DNA of 64,000 nucleotides from Leptobacterium flavescens (GCF_010671605.1 NZ_JAABOO010000002.1:186001-250000), one strand, 5' to 3'. Positions 52,035 through 61,140 are shown, numbered from the stretch's first letter. A program made the numbers and translations. The notes: generated by a model not told the origin, from the letters alone.

Positions 52035-52946
52035 TTAATTACAATCCGTGTTTAACTCCTGATATTCAGACATCGTAAGGTTAGGGACCGTCTGGCCGGT
52101 CTCAATTTTAATGCACGATAAGTCCGGGTTTCTGTCAACAGTTAAGAAAACCAGCTTTTCCAGATTACTTATGTCCAGAGACAGCAGGGAGTTACTGGAA
52201 ATATAAAGCGTTTCAATTTCAGGATTCGCTTCCAGGTTTACAGACTGTATCCTGTTATCTGAAAGTGCCAGGGTTTCCAAAGCAGTGTTGGTAGTAAGGT
52301 CTATTTCTGAAATTCTATTGGTTTGAGCCAAAAGGGTAATTAAACTCTCGGCATTTTGGATATCTAAAGAGGTGAGAAGGTTATCCCTGATAAATAAACT
52401 CTCCAAAGCGGTAGTTTGGATACTGAATTCCTCTAATACATTATAGGAAAGGCTTAACCACTTTAAATTGATGGCATTTTCCAATCCGCTTACGGAGCTT
52501 AACTCATTTACGCTAAGGTTTAGTTTAATAAGCGCGGTGTTATTACTAAGATCTATGGTCTTTATAAAATTGCCTGAAAGGATAAGGGTATCGAGTTGTT
52601 TATTGGAGCTGAGATCTACAGTTGTTAGCGAATTTCCTTCGGCCTGTAGCTTTGTTAGGTTTTTAAATCCTTCAATCCCTGTTAGGTCGCTGATTTCGTC
52701 TTTACCGAAAGAATTTAAATCCAGATCTTCCACCTTCAGGGCATCTGTTTTTAATAGCCGTTGGTCCGTAATACCTTCGGAATCTATCCCCAGGGAAATA
52801 AGTTTAGATTCAAAATTCAAATCGGGAATTTGTACATAAAGATCGTCTTCCTGTTCGTTACTGTTGTCGTTAGAGCAGGAAATAATCAGATTAGAAAGAA
52901 TAATGTAAATTAAGGCAGCCATAAACGGCCTGGCATGAATATTCAT
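52035..52946 (-). CDS. Leucine-rich-repeat lipoprotein (internalin-like)
   Basis: A 303-residue lipoprotein (lipobox LIISC). About nine leucine-rich repeats of 21-22 residues occupy residues about 85-270 with motifs such as LTGIEGFKNLTKLQAEGN, LDTLILSGNFIKTIDLSNN, LKWLSLSYNVLEEFSI and LESLFIRDNLLTSLDIQN. This is the SDS22/internalin type of repeat common in surface lipoproteins. It likely mediates extracellular binding. It is convergent with the acyltransferase operon and divergent from the ECF sigma gene. Confidence 0.87.
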   Translation of the reverse strand: MNIHARPFMAALIYIILSNLIISCSNDNSNEQEDDLYVQIPDLNFESKLISLGIDSEGITDQRLLKTDALKVEDLDLNSFGKDEISDLTGIEGFKNLTKLQAEGNSLTTVDLSSNKQLDTLILSGNFIKTIDLSNNTALIKLNLSVNELSSVSGLENAINLKWLSLSYNVLEEFSIQTTALESLFIRDNLLTSLDIQNAESLITLLAQTNRISEIDLTTNTALETLALSDNRIQSVNLEANPEIETLYISSNSLLSLDISNLEKLVFLTVDRNPDLSCIKIETGQTVPNLTMSEYQELNTDCN

Positions 52947-53154
52947 GGTTAAGATCTGGTGTTTAAGTTTGTTTAGATTGTTTAATTTTTAGCAACAGAT
53001 TCCTGGTCTAAAAATGGTGTCATAAAAGTATAACATTTAAGCTGTATTTTAATGTCTCTTCTAAAAACTTCACTAAAAATTAACTATTATTTTAAATCAT
53101 TTGTCATATTTCCAAACTCTCTGTCACTAACGTAGTAGAGAGAAAACAAACCAT

Positions 53155-53661
53155 ATGCAAAATCAAGTAACTCAAACTTTTGAACAAATCATCGAAGCCA
53201 ATAAAGGCAGTATATACAGGATCTGCCGGATTTATGCGGTAAATCCAATAGAACCGGAAGACCTCTTCCAGGAAGTGGTCTATCAGATATGGAAGTCCTA
53301 TACATCATTTAAAGGAAATTCGAGTATCAGCACCTGGATCTATAAAATTGCATTGAATGTCTGTATTCGTTCAAAGGGAAGGCTCAGCAAAAAAAATGAC
53401 AAAACCCTGCGACTGGATTCCATTCAGTTTGCATCCGAAGAAAAGGCGGTAAGTACTGTTGAAGACATCAAATACACAGCTCTGCAGAGTTGTATCTCCA
53501 TACTAAAGCCGCTGGATAAATCAATTGTCATTCTTTCTCTGGAAGACCAACCTTATAAGAAGATCGCAGCCATAACTGGTTTGTCGGAAAACAACGTAGC
53601 CGTACGGATGAAACGGATAAGAAAAAAATTATTGGATTGTATAACAGCTAAAATAAAGTAA
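53155..53661 (+). CDS. ECF-type sigma-70 factor
   Basis: A 168-residue sigma factor. Region 2 (about 10-80) has IYRICRIYAVNPIEPEDLFQEVVYQIWKSY and FKGNSSISTWIYKIALNVCI, and region 4 (about 110-165) has LKPLDKSIVILSLEDQPYKKIAAITGLSENNVAVRMKRIRKKL. It directs RNA polymerase to an extracytoplasmic-stress or cell-envelope regulon. The next gene, 1 bp later, encodes a small helical protein instead of a classical membrane anti-sigma factor, and the serine-hydrolase gene follows. The regulon is unknown. Confidence 0.93.
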   Translation: MQNQVTQTFEQIIEANKGSIYRICRIYAVNPIEPEDLFQEVVYQIWKSYTSFKGNSSISTWIYKIALNVCIRSKGRLSKKNDKTLRLDSIQFASEEKAVSTVEDIKYTALQSCISILKPLDKSIVILSLEDQPYKKIAAITGLSENNVAVRMKRIRKKLLDCITAKIK

Positions 53662-53662
53662 T

Positions 53663-53938
53663 ATGTGGAATAAAGAACAACAGGAAGTTTGGGATGATAT
53701 AAAAAATATGTGGAATGAATCATCGCAAAGCAAAGCAATAAAGATCGATATGTCTCAGCTTGTAGTCGAATTAAAAAACAAAACAAGCCAGTTCGAAAAG
53801 GATGCTATTAAATGGGATATAGAGATGATCAAAGGATCTATCAGCCAGTTTGAAAAAGATTCTATTAAGTCGGATATCGCCTTAATTACCAGCGTGGTAA
53901 AGAAATTTGTTGCAAAACTTAAAGGCAAAAAAGATTAA
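53663..53938 (+). CDS. Small helical partner of the sigma factor with internal repeat
   Basis: A 91-residue soluble, highly helical protein. It contains an internal repeat, SQFEKDAIKWDI (42-53) and SQFEKDSIKSDI (61-72), 19 residues apart. It has no TM helix, no zinc-binding anti-sigma motif and no signal peptide. Its position directly after the sigma gene suggests a regulatory partner, possibly a cytoplasmic anti-sigma or coactivator, but no homology supports this. It may be conserved in flavobacteria with the same sigma factor. Confidence 0.65.
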   Translation: MWNKEQQEVWDDIKNMWNESSQSKAIKIDMSQLVVELKNKTSQFEKDAIKWDIEMIKGSISQFEKDSIKSDIALITSVVKKFVAKLKGKKD

Positions 53939-54004
53939 AAGTGTAACCAAATCATCAAAACTTCAGTCATAGAGTATAAAATAAAATCAATCAACAAAAC
54001 AGTT

Positions 54005-55753
54005 ATGATCAATATAGTCAAATTAATTATCGCCCTGCTTATAAGCAGTTTCATTTACGCGCAACAAACTCCGACCAATAAGGCGCTGCATAAAAAGATA
54101 GACCGGTATCTTACCGAGGGAGTAGCTAACGGATTTTCGGGGGCCGTCCTGATATCCAGGAATGGAGAAATTGTTCTGAACAAGGGCTATGGCCTGGCCA
54201 ACAGAGCGGAAAAGCGGCACAATACCCCAAAAACCGTTTTTTCTACAGGTTCGGTAACCAAACAGTTTACAGGCACCGCTATTCTTAAGTTGGTGGAGCA
54301 AAACAAATTAAAGCTTACCGATGTTATCAGTACTTTTTTTGACGGACTACCGGAGGATAAGAAGGATATCACTATACATCAGCTGCTCACGCATTCTGCA
54401 GGCCTGGTGGATGTTATAGGCGATGGCGATTTCGACTATATACCGACCGATGAATTTTTTAAGACCCTGTTCGCCACCAAACTGCTTTACCAACCGGGCG
54501 CAAGACATCGGTATTCCAATGCCGGCTATAGTATCCTGGCCCGTATTATCGAACTGGTTTCCGGGCAGGACTATGAAAGCTTTTTACAGCAGTATTTGTT
54601 TGAGCCTGCGGGAATGAAACAAACCGGCTACCTAATGCCCGAATGGGATAACACCACATTAGCAAATGGCTACGCAAGGAGTATTATAGATTTAGGAACA
54701 ATGGTCTCGCGTTTTCAAAAAGCCGGAAAGGTATCCTGGGTCTTAAAAGGAAACGGAGGTATTCAAAGCACCCAGGAAGATATGTTTAAATGGTATAAAG
54801 CATTAAAGTCCAATACCGTTTTATCGGAGCACTCCACAAAACTTTTAACCACTCCATATATACAGGAGCAACAGGGAAGCGACGAAAGTTTTTATGCCTA
54901 CGGATGGGCTATCTTTAACTCGGAGAGGAATACAAAGATTGTTACGCATAACGGCTCCAACGGTATCTTTTTTCATGAGTTTATGTGGTTGCCCGAAGAA
55001 GATGTGGTGATCATCTTTTCTACCAATGCCTATAGCCGTGAAGTAGAAATAACATGGAGGCTGAAAAAGATGTTATTTGATAATAGCTACCAGCCAAAAC
55101 CCATTAAAAAGAACTCTTACTTTTTAGTAATGGATTTTGTAAAGAAAAACAAAGCAGACCAGGCAGATGCACTACTAAGCCTGATCAAACAAGAATACGG
55201 TAATGATTTTAAAAATGCCAATGTCTTAAACCAGGTAGGCTATATGCTTTTGGAAAACGACCCGAATTCCGATTGGACCCTGGAGCTGTTTAAACTAAAT
55301 GTGCAGCTATTCCCGAACAATGCAAACCTCTGGGATTCTTTAGGCGATGGCTATAAGAATAAAAACGATAAGGAAAACGCCATTACATCCTATAAAAAAG
55401 CCCTGGAACTGGACCCAACCATTTCCGCTTCTAAAAAGTCATTAGCCGAACTTGGGATAACCGTTAAGGATACTCCACAAAAGGAAGTGGTGCTGAGTCC
55501 CGAGCTTTTAAAAAGCTATACGGGGACCTATCAGTTAGATTCCGGGCATCTGATAAAAATAGTAGAAGATAAAGGTAAGCTCTATGCAGAGTTTGCCGGA
55601 AGGCCTGGCATGCTATTAACTCCAAGGTCTGAGGTAAAATTTGCTATCGGAAGCCGGAATGCAGCACTTTTATTTAATAAAAACAAAGATGCTAAAATAG
55701 AAAGCCTTACCATCCTGGAAAGCGGAGAGCAAATGGTAGCAAAAAGGAAGTAA
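54005..55753 (+). CDS. Serine hydrolase (beta-lactamase/DD-peptidase fold) with TPR and C-terminal domain
   Basis: A 582-residue exported protein (leader ends SFIYAQQ). The class C/DD-peptidase core has the SxxK motif Ser83-V-T-K86 in STGSVTKQF, the YxN motif Tyr170-S-N172, and a probable third motif HNGSNG. A TPR segment (about 420-470, FPNNANLWDSLGDGYKNKN, then SYKKALELDP) and a DUF3471-like beta domain (about 495-580, SPELLKSYTGTYQLDSG) follow. These proteins are usually esterases or peptidoglycan-modifying enzymes, rarely resistance beta-lactamases. It follows the sigma factor pair and may be part of its regulon. Confidence 0.87.
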   Translation: MINIVKLIIALLISSFIYAQQTPTNKALHKKIDRYLTEGVANGFSGAVLISRNGEIVLNKGYGLANRAEKRHNTPKTVFSTGSVTKQFTGTAILKLVEQNKLKLTDVISTFFDGLPEDKKDITIHQLLTHSAGLVDVIGDGDFDYIPTDEFFKTLFATKLLYQPGARHRYSNAGYSILARIIELVSGQDYESFLQQYLFEPAGMKQTGYLMPEWDNTTLANGYARSIIDLGTMVSRFQKAGKVSWVLKGNGGIQSTQEDMFKWYKALKSNTVLSEHSTKLLTTPYIQEQQGSDESFYAYGWAIFNSERNTKIVTHNGSNGIFFHEFMWLPEEDVVIIFSTNAYSREVEITWRLKKMLFDNSYQPKPIKKNSYFLVMDFVKKNKADQADALLSLIKQEYGNDFKNANVLNQVGYMLLENDPNSDWTLELFKLNVQLFPNNANLWDSLGDGYKNKNDKENAITSYKKALELDPTISASKKSLAELGITVKDTPQKEVVLSPELLKSYTGTYQLDSGHLIKIVEDKGKLYAEFAGRPGMLLTPRSEVKFAIGSRNAALLFNKNKDAKIESLTILESGEQMVAKRK

Positions 55754-55779
55754 ACAGAACAACAACCATATCATTTTTA

Positions 55780-55811
55780 AAGACCTGTGCCTTTGGTACG
55801 GGTCTTTTTTG
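55780..55811 (+). terminator. Terminator of the serine hydrolase gene
   Basis: AAGACC (55780-55785) pairs with GGTCTT (55801-55806) around an inner GT/AC stem and a CCTTTGG loop, followed by T-run. It ends the sigma/hydrolase region and marks the left border of the AT-rich island. Confidence 0.75.
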
Positions 55812-55835
55812 TTTTTGGAATAAAGTGGAAAAACG

Positions 55836-55935
55836 GTTAAAAACTTTAGCGAGAATTGCGGATTTTCCGTAAAGAATAGTGCTTAAGATTGAGTTACTTT
55901 GGAAATATCAAAATTTATATTGAATATTTTAATAA
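55836..55935. repeat. Repeat family E, left copy
   Basis: GTTAAAAACTTT then GAGAATTGCGGATTTTCCG, TAAAGAATA and ATTGAGTTACTTTGG. It matches the right copy at 62841-62945 over about 80 bp with few differences, and weaker similarity continues further. It lies just upstream of the 55978 gene, as the right copy lies upstream of the 63038 gene. Confidence 0.75.
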
Positions 55936-55977
55936 TGACTATATTGTATAAAACAGATGTGAAAATTCAATAAAACG

Positions 55978-56277
55978 ATGAGCAAGGTTAATATTCCAAA
56001 TAATTATCCGAAAGGATGTTCTGATGATTCAATAAAAAAAGTTGTGGAAGAATGCCAAACTAAAATCGCAACAGTGAATTATGCATACAATGTTGTTTTA
56101 GGAACTTCTTATTATGCAACTATAGCTGAACAAGGTAACGCTGAGCTAAATCGCAGACTTAGTGAAAGATTGATTACAAATTTGGAAAAATCTTCTAAAC
56201 GACAAAGAGAATTAACTTGGACAATTATAATTATTGGTGGATTAAATTTAGTATTAGCATTTTTGAAATTGTTTTAA
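55978..56277 (+). CDS. Small tail-anchored membrane protein in defence-like island
   Basis: A 99-residue protein: soluble, Cys-containing N-terminal part (NNYPKGCSDDSIKKVVEECQ) and one C-terminal TM helix (TWTIIIIGGLNLVLAFLKLF, residues 80-99). No family recognised. Its stop TAA is followed directly by the ATG of the HEPN-like gene (56278), so the two are translated as a unit. A membrane partner plus HEPN-type effector is a typical layout for abortive-infection pairs. This is inference from architecture. Codon use is AT-rich, unlike the genes to the left. Confidence 0.65.
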   Translation: MSKVNIPNNYPKGCSDDSIKKVVEECQTKIATVNYAYNVVLGTSYYATIAEQGNAELNRRLSERLITNLEKSSKRQRELTWTIIIIGGLNLVLAFLKLF

Positions 56278-57204
56278 ATGAAATCCAATAAAAAGAAAAT
56301 ACTAGATATAAAAGATAGGGAAGAAGAGTTTTCTAAAATAAAAGAAAGAATTCAACTTCTAAATAAAGGATTTAGAGCAATATATGCCGATTATTCACAT
56401 CATATTGAAGTGAGGAATACACAGTTAAATGAATTGACTAATAATATAAATTATAGATTTTTCGCATCGCTATTTCATTTGGAGTTGATTATAAATCACC
56501 ATTACTTAGTTGAAAAAAGTATAGAAGAGATCTATTCTAAGGATCCTGAATATATATTACGACGTTATCAGCCTGTTCACCCATTATATGATCATTACGA
56601 AAAACAAGTTACTTCTCTATTTGATAGTTTAATTTTTCATTTGGGTTCAGCTTTTGATTATCTTAGTAAGGTTGTATATTTTATAGTAAACAATAAGAAC
56701 GAATCAATGTCTCACTGGACGAAATTGAACAAAATTTCAATTCCTTCAAATAAGAGTAATTTTTCTAAGAATCCAATTGCTAAAACTATAGTGGAAGAAA
56801 ACAATTGCTTTGTAGGTAAACTTTATGACTATAGATCTAAAGTGATTCATAAAAGAAGTGATAGAAATACTTATTTGATTTCTACAGTTTTAAAATCGGG
56901 GAAGACTAGTGCTAAATTTATTTCATCTGGAGCTTTAACGAACATTTTTTCGGGTTTAAGATCAAAATCAAAAACTCATGATTTAACAGTTCAATATTCT
57001 TCTACATGGTTGATCAATAATACAATAGATTCTATTTCAAGAATTCTTATTGCTTTAAAAAGCGATGTAGAGTCTAAATCTACTTTTCCAAATCATGTAA
57101 AAGATAATGATATTATTTTTATTCAAATCGAACCAGGTACTAACAAAGGGGTTCCTGCGTCAACCCGTTTGTGGAATGACTTTATAACCCATATATTCAA
57201 ATGA
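56278..57204 (+). CDS. HEPN-like protein, candidate effector
   Basis: A 308-residue helical protein, no signal peptide. The middle helices include LIFHLGSAFDYLSKVVYFIV (about 118-137) and, 50 residues later, LYDYRSKVIHKRSD with Arg186-x4-His191. This is the R-x4-6-H arrangement of HEPN-domain RNases, preceded by the expected helical packing. HEPN assignment rests on this motif and helical content, so it is tentative. The gene starts immediately after the small membrane protein and ends 109 bp before the type IIG restriction enzyme. The A+T richness marks it as part of the island. Confidence 0.6.
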   Translation: MKSNKKKILDIKDREEEFSKIKERIQLLNKGFRAIYADYSHHIEVRNTQLNELTNNINYRFFASLFHLELIINHHYLVEKSIEEIYSKDPEYILRRYQPVHPLYDHYEKQVTSLFDSLIFHLGSAFDYLSKVVYFIVNNKNESMSHWTKLNKISIPSNKSNFSKNPIAKTIVEENNCFVGKLYDYRSKVIHKRSDRNTYLISTVLKSGKTSAKFISSGALTNIFSGLRSKSKTHDLTVQYSSTWLINNTIDSISRILIALKSDVESKSTFPNHVKDNDIIFIQIEPGTNKGVPASTRLWNDFITHIFK

Positions 57205-57312
57205 TTGAAATTTACTTATATCAAGTATTTATATGTCTTTGCTTTATGGGATTTAAAATTTATAGTACAATTTATTCATAATTAATATCTTTATATTTTT
57301 TACAAATTATAA

Positions 57313-60300
57313 ATGCCATTATACCAGAACTCCGTACTTAAAACCTATTTAGCACAACAAGATAAAGAGCTTGTTTCTAAAGCATATAAAAAGTTTGCAA
57401 AATACTTTCATAATCCTGTTAGACAGCAAAATATAAAGAAAATAAAAGAAGAAGGTTTCCAACAAAAATTTTTAATGGAACTCTTTGTAACTGTCTTTGG
57501 CTATACGATAAATCCAGATCCAAAATTTAATCTTACCACAGAATTCAAAAATGAAAAGGGTGCAAAAAAGGCGGATGGCGCTATCTTAAAAGAGGATAAA
57601 GCTTTAGGTGTTATTGAATTAAAAAGCACGAAGTTAAAGGATTTAGAAAAGATACGACAGCAGGCCTTTGACTACAAAGCCAATCAAACAGAATGTATAT
57701 ATGTTATTACTTCCAATTTTGAGAAACTCCGTTTTTACATCAATAATGCAGTAGAATTTGAAGAATTTGATTTGTTTACACTTACAGAAGAACGTTTTCA
57801 ACTTATGTATCTCTGTTTAGCAAAAAGCAATATCTTAAGTAATGTACCCCTTAACATTAAACAAGCATCTATACAGGAAGAAAAGAAAATCACTGATGAT
57901 TTTTACAAAGCTTATTCTATATTTAAACGTGAGTTATTTCGTGATTTGGTCAAGCGGAATATGAAAAATGAAGTTTTTCGTGCTGAATTAAATAATGAAG
58001 ATACAGACCGGGGAACAAAAAATATTAAAAGTACATTATTTAAAAAATCACAAAAATTAATAGATCGTTTCTTATTTGTTTTCTTTGCGGAAGATAGTAC
58101 ATTATTAACCAGTAATTCTGTAAAAAGGATACTAGATAAGTGGAAAGCGGATAATGACTTTGGAGATGAAAAACCACTATATGATTTATTCAAGCAGTAT
58201 TTTCATTTTCTTGATACAGGAAGGAAAGGAACAACATCTAGAGCCGAAATCTTTGCATATAATGGAGGATTGTTTAAGCCTGACCCTATTTTAGATAGTC
58301 TGTTAATAGATAACGATTTGTTGTATAAACATACAGATACTTTACAAACTTATAATTTTGAAAGTCAGGTAGATGTAAATATTCTTGGACATATTTTTGA
58401 AAATTCATTGAATGAAATTGAAAGTGTAAATGCTGAGATAGAAGGGGCTAGTTTTGATAAACAGAAAACTAAACGAAAAAAAGATGGTGTTTACTACACA
58501 CCTAAGTACATCACCAAATATATTGTAGATAATACAGTTGGTAAACTTTGTAATGAAAAGAAAATTGAGCTTAACATAATAACAGATGAATTTCGCCCTA
58601 ATCGCCAAACTGAAACAAAAAGAAGACTTTTAAGTGCTTTGGAAGCGTATAGGGAATGGTTATTACAATTAACCATCCTTGACCCGGCTTGTGGTTCTGG
58701 TGCTTTTCTAAATCAAACCCTCGATTTTTTAATAAAGGAACATCAGTACTTAGATGAATTACAAACTATATTATTGGGAGGAGGATTTGTGTTTCCGAAT
58801 ATTGAAAACACTATTTTAGAAAACAATATCTATGGTGTCGATTTAAATGAAGAATCTGTAGAAATCGCAAAGCTTTCCTTATGGCTTCGTACCGCTCAAC
58901 CGAGAAGAAAACTTAATAATTTAAGTGAAAATATAAAATGCGGGAATTCATTAGTTAGTGTGAAAAATATTGCAGGATCAAAGGCTTTTGATTGGAATTT
59001 AGGTTTTCCAGATATTATTCAAAAAGGTGGTTTTGATGTTATAATTGGCAACCCCCCATATGGTGCAAAGTTAGATAAGGAAACTCAAAATTATCTTAAC
59101 AAAAATTATATAAAAGGAGGTTCTGAAACAGTAATTTCTTTTATAAAACTTTCTCATGACCTTTTAATTGATGGAGGGAAATTTGGTTTTATAATACCAA
59201 AAGCATTTTCTTTTTCATCAAATTATAAGTATATAAGAGAATTATTATTAAATGAAATTGATGAAATAGTTGACTGTAAAAAAGTATGGAAAGAAGTAAA
59301 GTTAGAGCAAGTTATTGTTGGGTTCACTAAAAATAATACATCCAAAACATATAAGACACTTTTGCGTAAAGATCAAGAAATAATTGAGATTGGGCAGATT
59401 TTGAAACAAGATTATGAAAAGTTTGGGTTTTACTTAAATGGAATTTCAAGTGTGGAATTAAACGTAGCAAATATTATTTTAAAAAATAGTAGAACTCTAA
59501 ATAAAATTGCAAAAAATCAAAGAGGAGGGGCATTACAAAAACTTGTCAATGATAGCGGAAATGTAAAAGCATTAGGCGGAGTAAATATTCAAAGAGAAGG
59601 TATAATTGGCTATAAAGGTTTAATAAATAAAGAGCTAATAGATTTAGATTCTAAAAATTTCATAAACTCTAATTCCTTATTGGCGCAAAATATTGTATCA
59701 CATATTAGTAATCCAGTAGAGCATATTAAAATTATTGCATGTATACCTTTAGAGAATGATTATGCTATTTTAGATACAATAAACCAAATAACTATTAATA
59801 ATGGGACTTATAGCAATAAGTTTATTTGTGCATTATTGAATTCAAAAGTTATAAACTGGTATTGTTATCGTTTTATTTATGGTAAGGCGATAAGAACAAT
59901 GCATTTCGATAATGCAATAACTGATAGAATTCCAATACCATTTATTACAAAGAAAGATTTAAAATTTGTAGAAGATAAAATGGATAAATTATCTGATACT
60001 AATGAAGAAATAATTAAAAATAGAAGTTCTTTTCATGATTATGTATGTGCAATGTATACAAATGAAAATAGCTCAAATAAAATGATTAATTGGGATAAAT
60101 ATGATTTAAAAAAAATAAATACTGAAATCAATTTAATTCGAGTGAATAATAATTTGTCAAAAATGAATTCAGATGAGGAATATAAACTTTTTGAAATTCA
60201 TAGTAAATCTAAAAATCTAATTACAAAATTAATTAATAATAAAAACGAAATTGTGAATTCAATTGATTATAAAATGTTTGAATTGTTTAATCTTAATGAA

Positions 60301-60336
60301 GATTCAAAAAACTTAATTGTTTGTCAAATGCCTTAA
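57313..60336 (+). CDS. Type IIG restriction-modification enzyme (nuclease-methylase-specificity fusion)
   Basis: A 1007-residue single-chain enzyme. An N-terminal PD-(D/E)XK nuclease domain has Asp88 and Glu102-x-Lys104 (GVIELKSTKL). A helical linker (about 180-400) leads to an N6-adenine methylase with motif I DPACGSGAFLNQ (457 on) and motif IV NPPY (580-583). The C-terminal about 300 residues (about 700-1007) form the target-recognition part. It is typical of Eco57I-like type IIG enzymes that cut and methylate through one polypeptide. Homologues of PglX are longer and lack the N-terminal nuclease. The recognition sequence cannot be read. The DNA is AT-rich. Confidence 0.9.
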   Translation: MPLYQNSVLKTYLAQQDKELVSKAYKKFAKYFHNPVRQQNIKKIKEEGFQQKFLMELFVTVFGYTINPDPKFNLTTEFKNEKGAKKADGAILKEDKALGVIELKSTKLKDLEKIRQQAFDYKANQTECIYVITSNFEKLRFYINNAVEFEEFDLFTLTEERFQLMYLCLAKSNILSNVPLNIKQASIQEEKKITDDFYKAYSIFKRELFRDLVKRNMKNEVFRAELNNEDTDRGTKNIKSTLFKKSQKLIDRFLFVFFAEDSTLLTSNSVKRILDKWKADNDFGDEKPLYDLFKQYFHFLDTGRKGTTSRAEIFAYNGGLFKPDPILDSLLIDNDLLYKHTDTLQTYNFESQVDVNILGHIFENSLNEIESVNAEIEGASFDKQKTKRKKDGVYYTPKYITKYIVDNTVGKLCNEKKIELNIITDEFRPNRQTETKRRLLSALEAYREWLLQLTILDPACGSGAFLNQTLDFLIKEHQYLDELQTILLGGGFVFPNIENTILENNIYGVDLNEESVEIAKLSLWLRTAQPRRKLNNLSENIKCGNSLVSVKNIAGSKAFDWNLGFPDIIQKGGFDVIIGNPPYGAKLDKETQNYLNKNYIKGGSETVISFIKLSHDLLIDGGKFGFIIPKAFSFSSNYKYIRELLLNEIDEIVDCKKVWKEVKLEQVIVGFTKNNTSKTYKTLLRKDQEIIEIGQILKQDYEKFGFYLNGISSVELNVANIILKNSRTLNKIAKNQRGGALQKLVNDSGNVKALGGVNIQREGIIGYKGLINKELIDLDSKNFINSNSLLAQNIVSHISNPVEHIKIIACIPLENDYAILDTINQITINNGTYSNKFICALLNSKVINWYCYRFIYGKAIRTMHFDNAITDRIPIPFITKKDLKFVEDKMDKLSDTNEEIIKNRSSFHDYVCAMYTNENSSNKMINWDKYDLKKINTEINLIRVNNNLSKMNSDEEYKLFEIHSKSKNLITKLINNKNEIVNSIDYKMFELFNLNEDSKNLIVCQMP

Positions 60337-60347
60337 TCTAATGAGAG

Positions 60348-60896
60348 ATGAATAAAAATTATTGGAAAAATGCATATAAAGATTTCTGGGAAGTTGCAGC
60401 TTCCAAGGAAAAAAAGATAAAAAATATTATTGAAAGTGAAACCGGTTTTGAAGTAATTGAAATTGGATTAGGTGCTGGAAGTACTGCGTTTATTGAAGGC
60501 AATGCCAAAGACAATAAACTAGAAAAAGGAGATGCTGATTTATATGTTAAGGAAAAAGAATGTTACATTGAAGTAACTGGCCCAAATATAAAAATGGATT
60601 TTGATAAGCCACTATGGGTTAGGCCGGATAAATTAAGAAATGCTTATAAAAAACATAAAAGAGGAGAAGGAAAATTACATGTAATTGTGCATGTATTAAT
60701 TCAAAAAAATAACGAAACAGTAATTAGAGTTATCATATTAGATGATTTATTTTTTGATCATATTATCAATAAAAAATCATTCGAATTGGTTAATCCTATT
60801 ATAAGAGGTAAAAAAGAAGAATATTATGAGTTACCACCTGAACATGAAACGATTATATCGCTCAAAGATTTTATCAAAAAATTAAAGGAATTATAA
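60348..60896 (+). CDS. PD-(D/E)XK-like protein with EVT motif, accessory to the IIG enzyme
   Basis: A 182-residue soluble protein 11 bp after the type IIG gene. A strand-rich core reads GLGAGSTAFIEG (about 44-55), then LEKGDADLYVKEKECYIEVTGPN. Asp64 and Glu75 are 11 residues apart, as in PD-(D/E)XK nucleases, but the Lys position (ExK) is Thr (E75-V-T77). A nearby Lys (WVRPDKLRNAYKKHK) could substitute. It may be a nuclease or a DNA-sensing partner. Because it is directly coupled to the IIG enzyme, it is likely part of the same system. The family is not known to me. Confidence 0.6.
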   Translation: MNKNYWKNAYKDFWEVAASKEKKIKNIIESETGFEVIEIGLGAGSTAFIEGNAKDNKLEKGDADLYVKEKECYIEVTGPNIKMDFDKPLWVRPDKLRNAYKKHKRGEGKLHVIVHVLIQKNNETVIRVIILDDLFFDHIINKKSFELVNPIIRGKKEEYYELPPEHETIISLKDFIKKLKEL

Positions 60897-60945
60897 GCAT
60901 TACACATTATCGAGTCTTAATATAGTGGATTGTATATAATTAACC

Positions 60946-61140
60946 TTATTTCTTCCTTCTAGAATAACTAACCTTCTTTTTAAAATCTATAATCTCGTCT
61001 TTAAGTTTTTTATTGGCATTTTCTATAAGCTCATTTTGGAGCTTCATAATACGTAGAAGATCGTGCATTGCATTTAGGTTATCCAGTTGTATAAGTACGA
61101 TTTCCTCAAGTTCTGCTTTGGTATATCTTAATTTACTCAT
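60946..61140 (-). CDS. Small coiled-coil protein divergent from XRE regulator
   Basis: A 64-residue protein (KLRYTKAELEEIVLIQLDNL, then NAMHDLLRIMKLQNELIENA and a basic C-terminus). Heptad-like Leu/Ile spacing suggests a coiled coil. It is read away from the XRE gene, sharing the 61141-61281 region with it. No toxin or antitoxin family is recognised. The size and arrangement are compatible with a small regulator or antitoxin, but the sequence does not show either. Confidence 0.5.
   Translation of the reverse strand: MSKLRYTKAELEEIVLIQLDNLNAMHDLLRIMKLQNELIENANKKLKDEIIDFKKKVSYSRRKK

Noticed and set aside
54005-55753. Beta-lactamase conferring resistance
   Set aside because: Motifs fit the serine beta-lactamase/DD-peptidase fold in general, but the TPR and C-terminal domains and the lack of a dedicated resistance context fit esterases or peptidases better.
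57313-60336. BREX PglX methyltransferase
   Set aside because: It has an N-terminal nuclease domain and is shorter than PglX. No brxA/B/C, pglZ or brxL genes are nearby, so type IIG is the better call.
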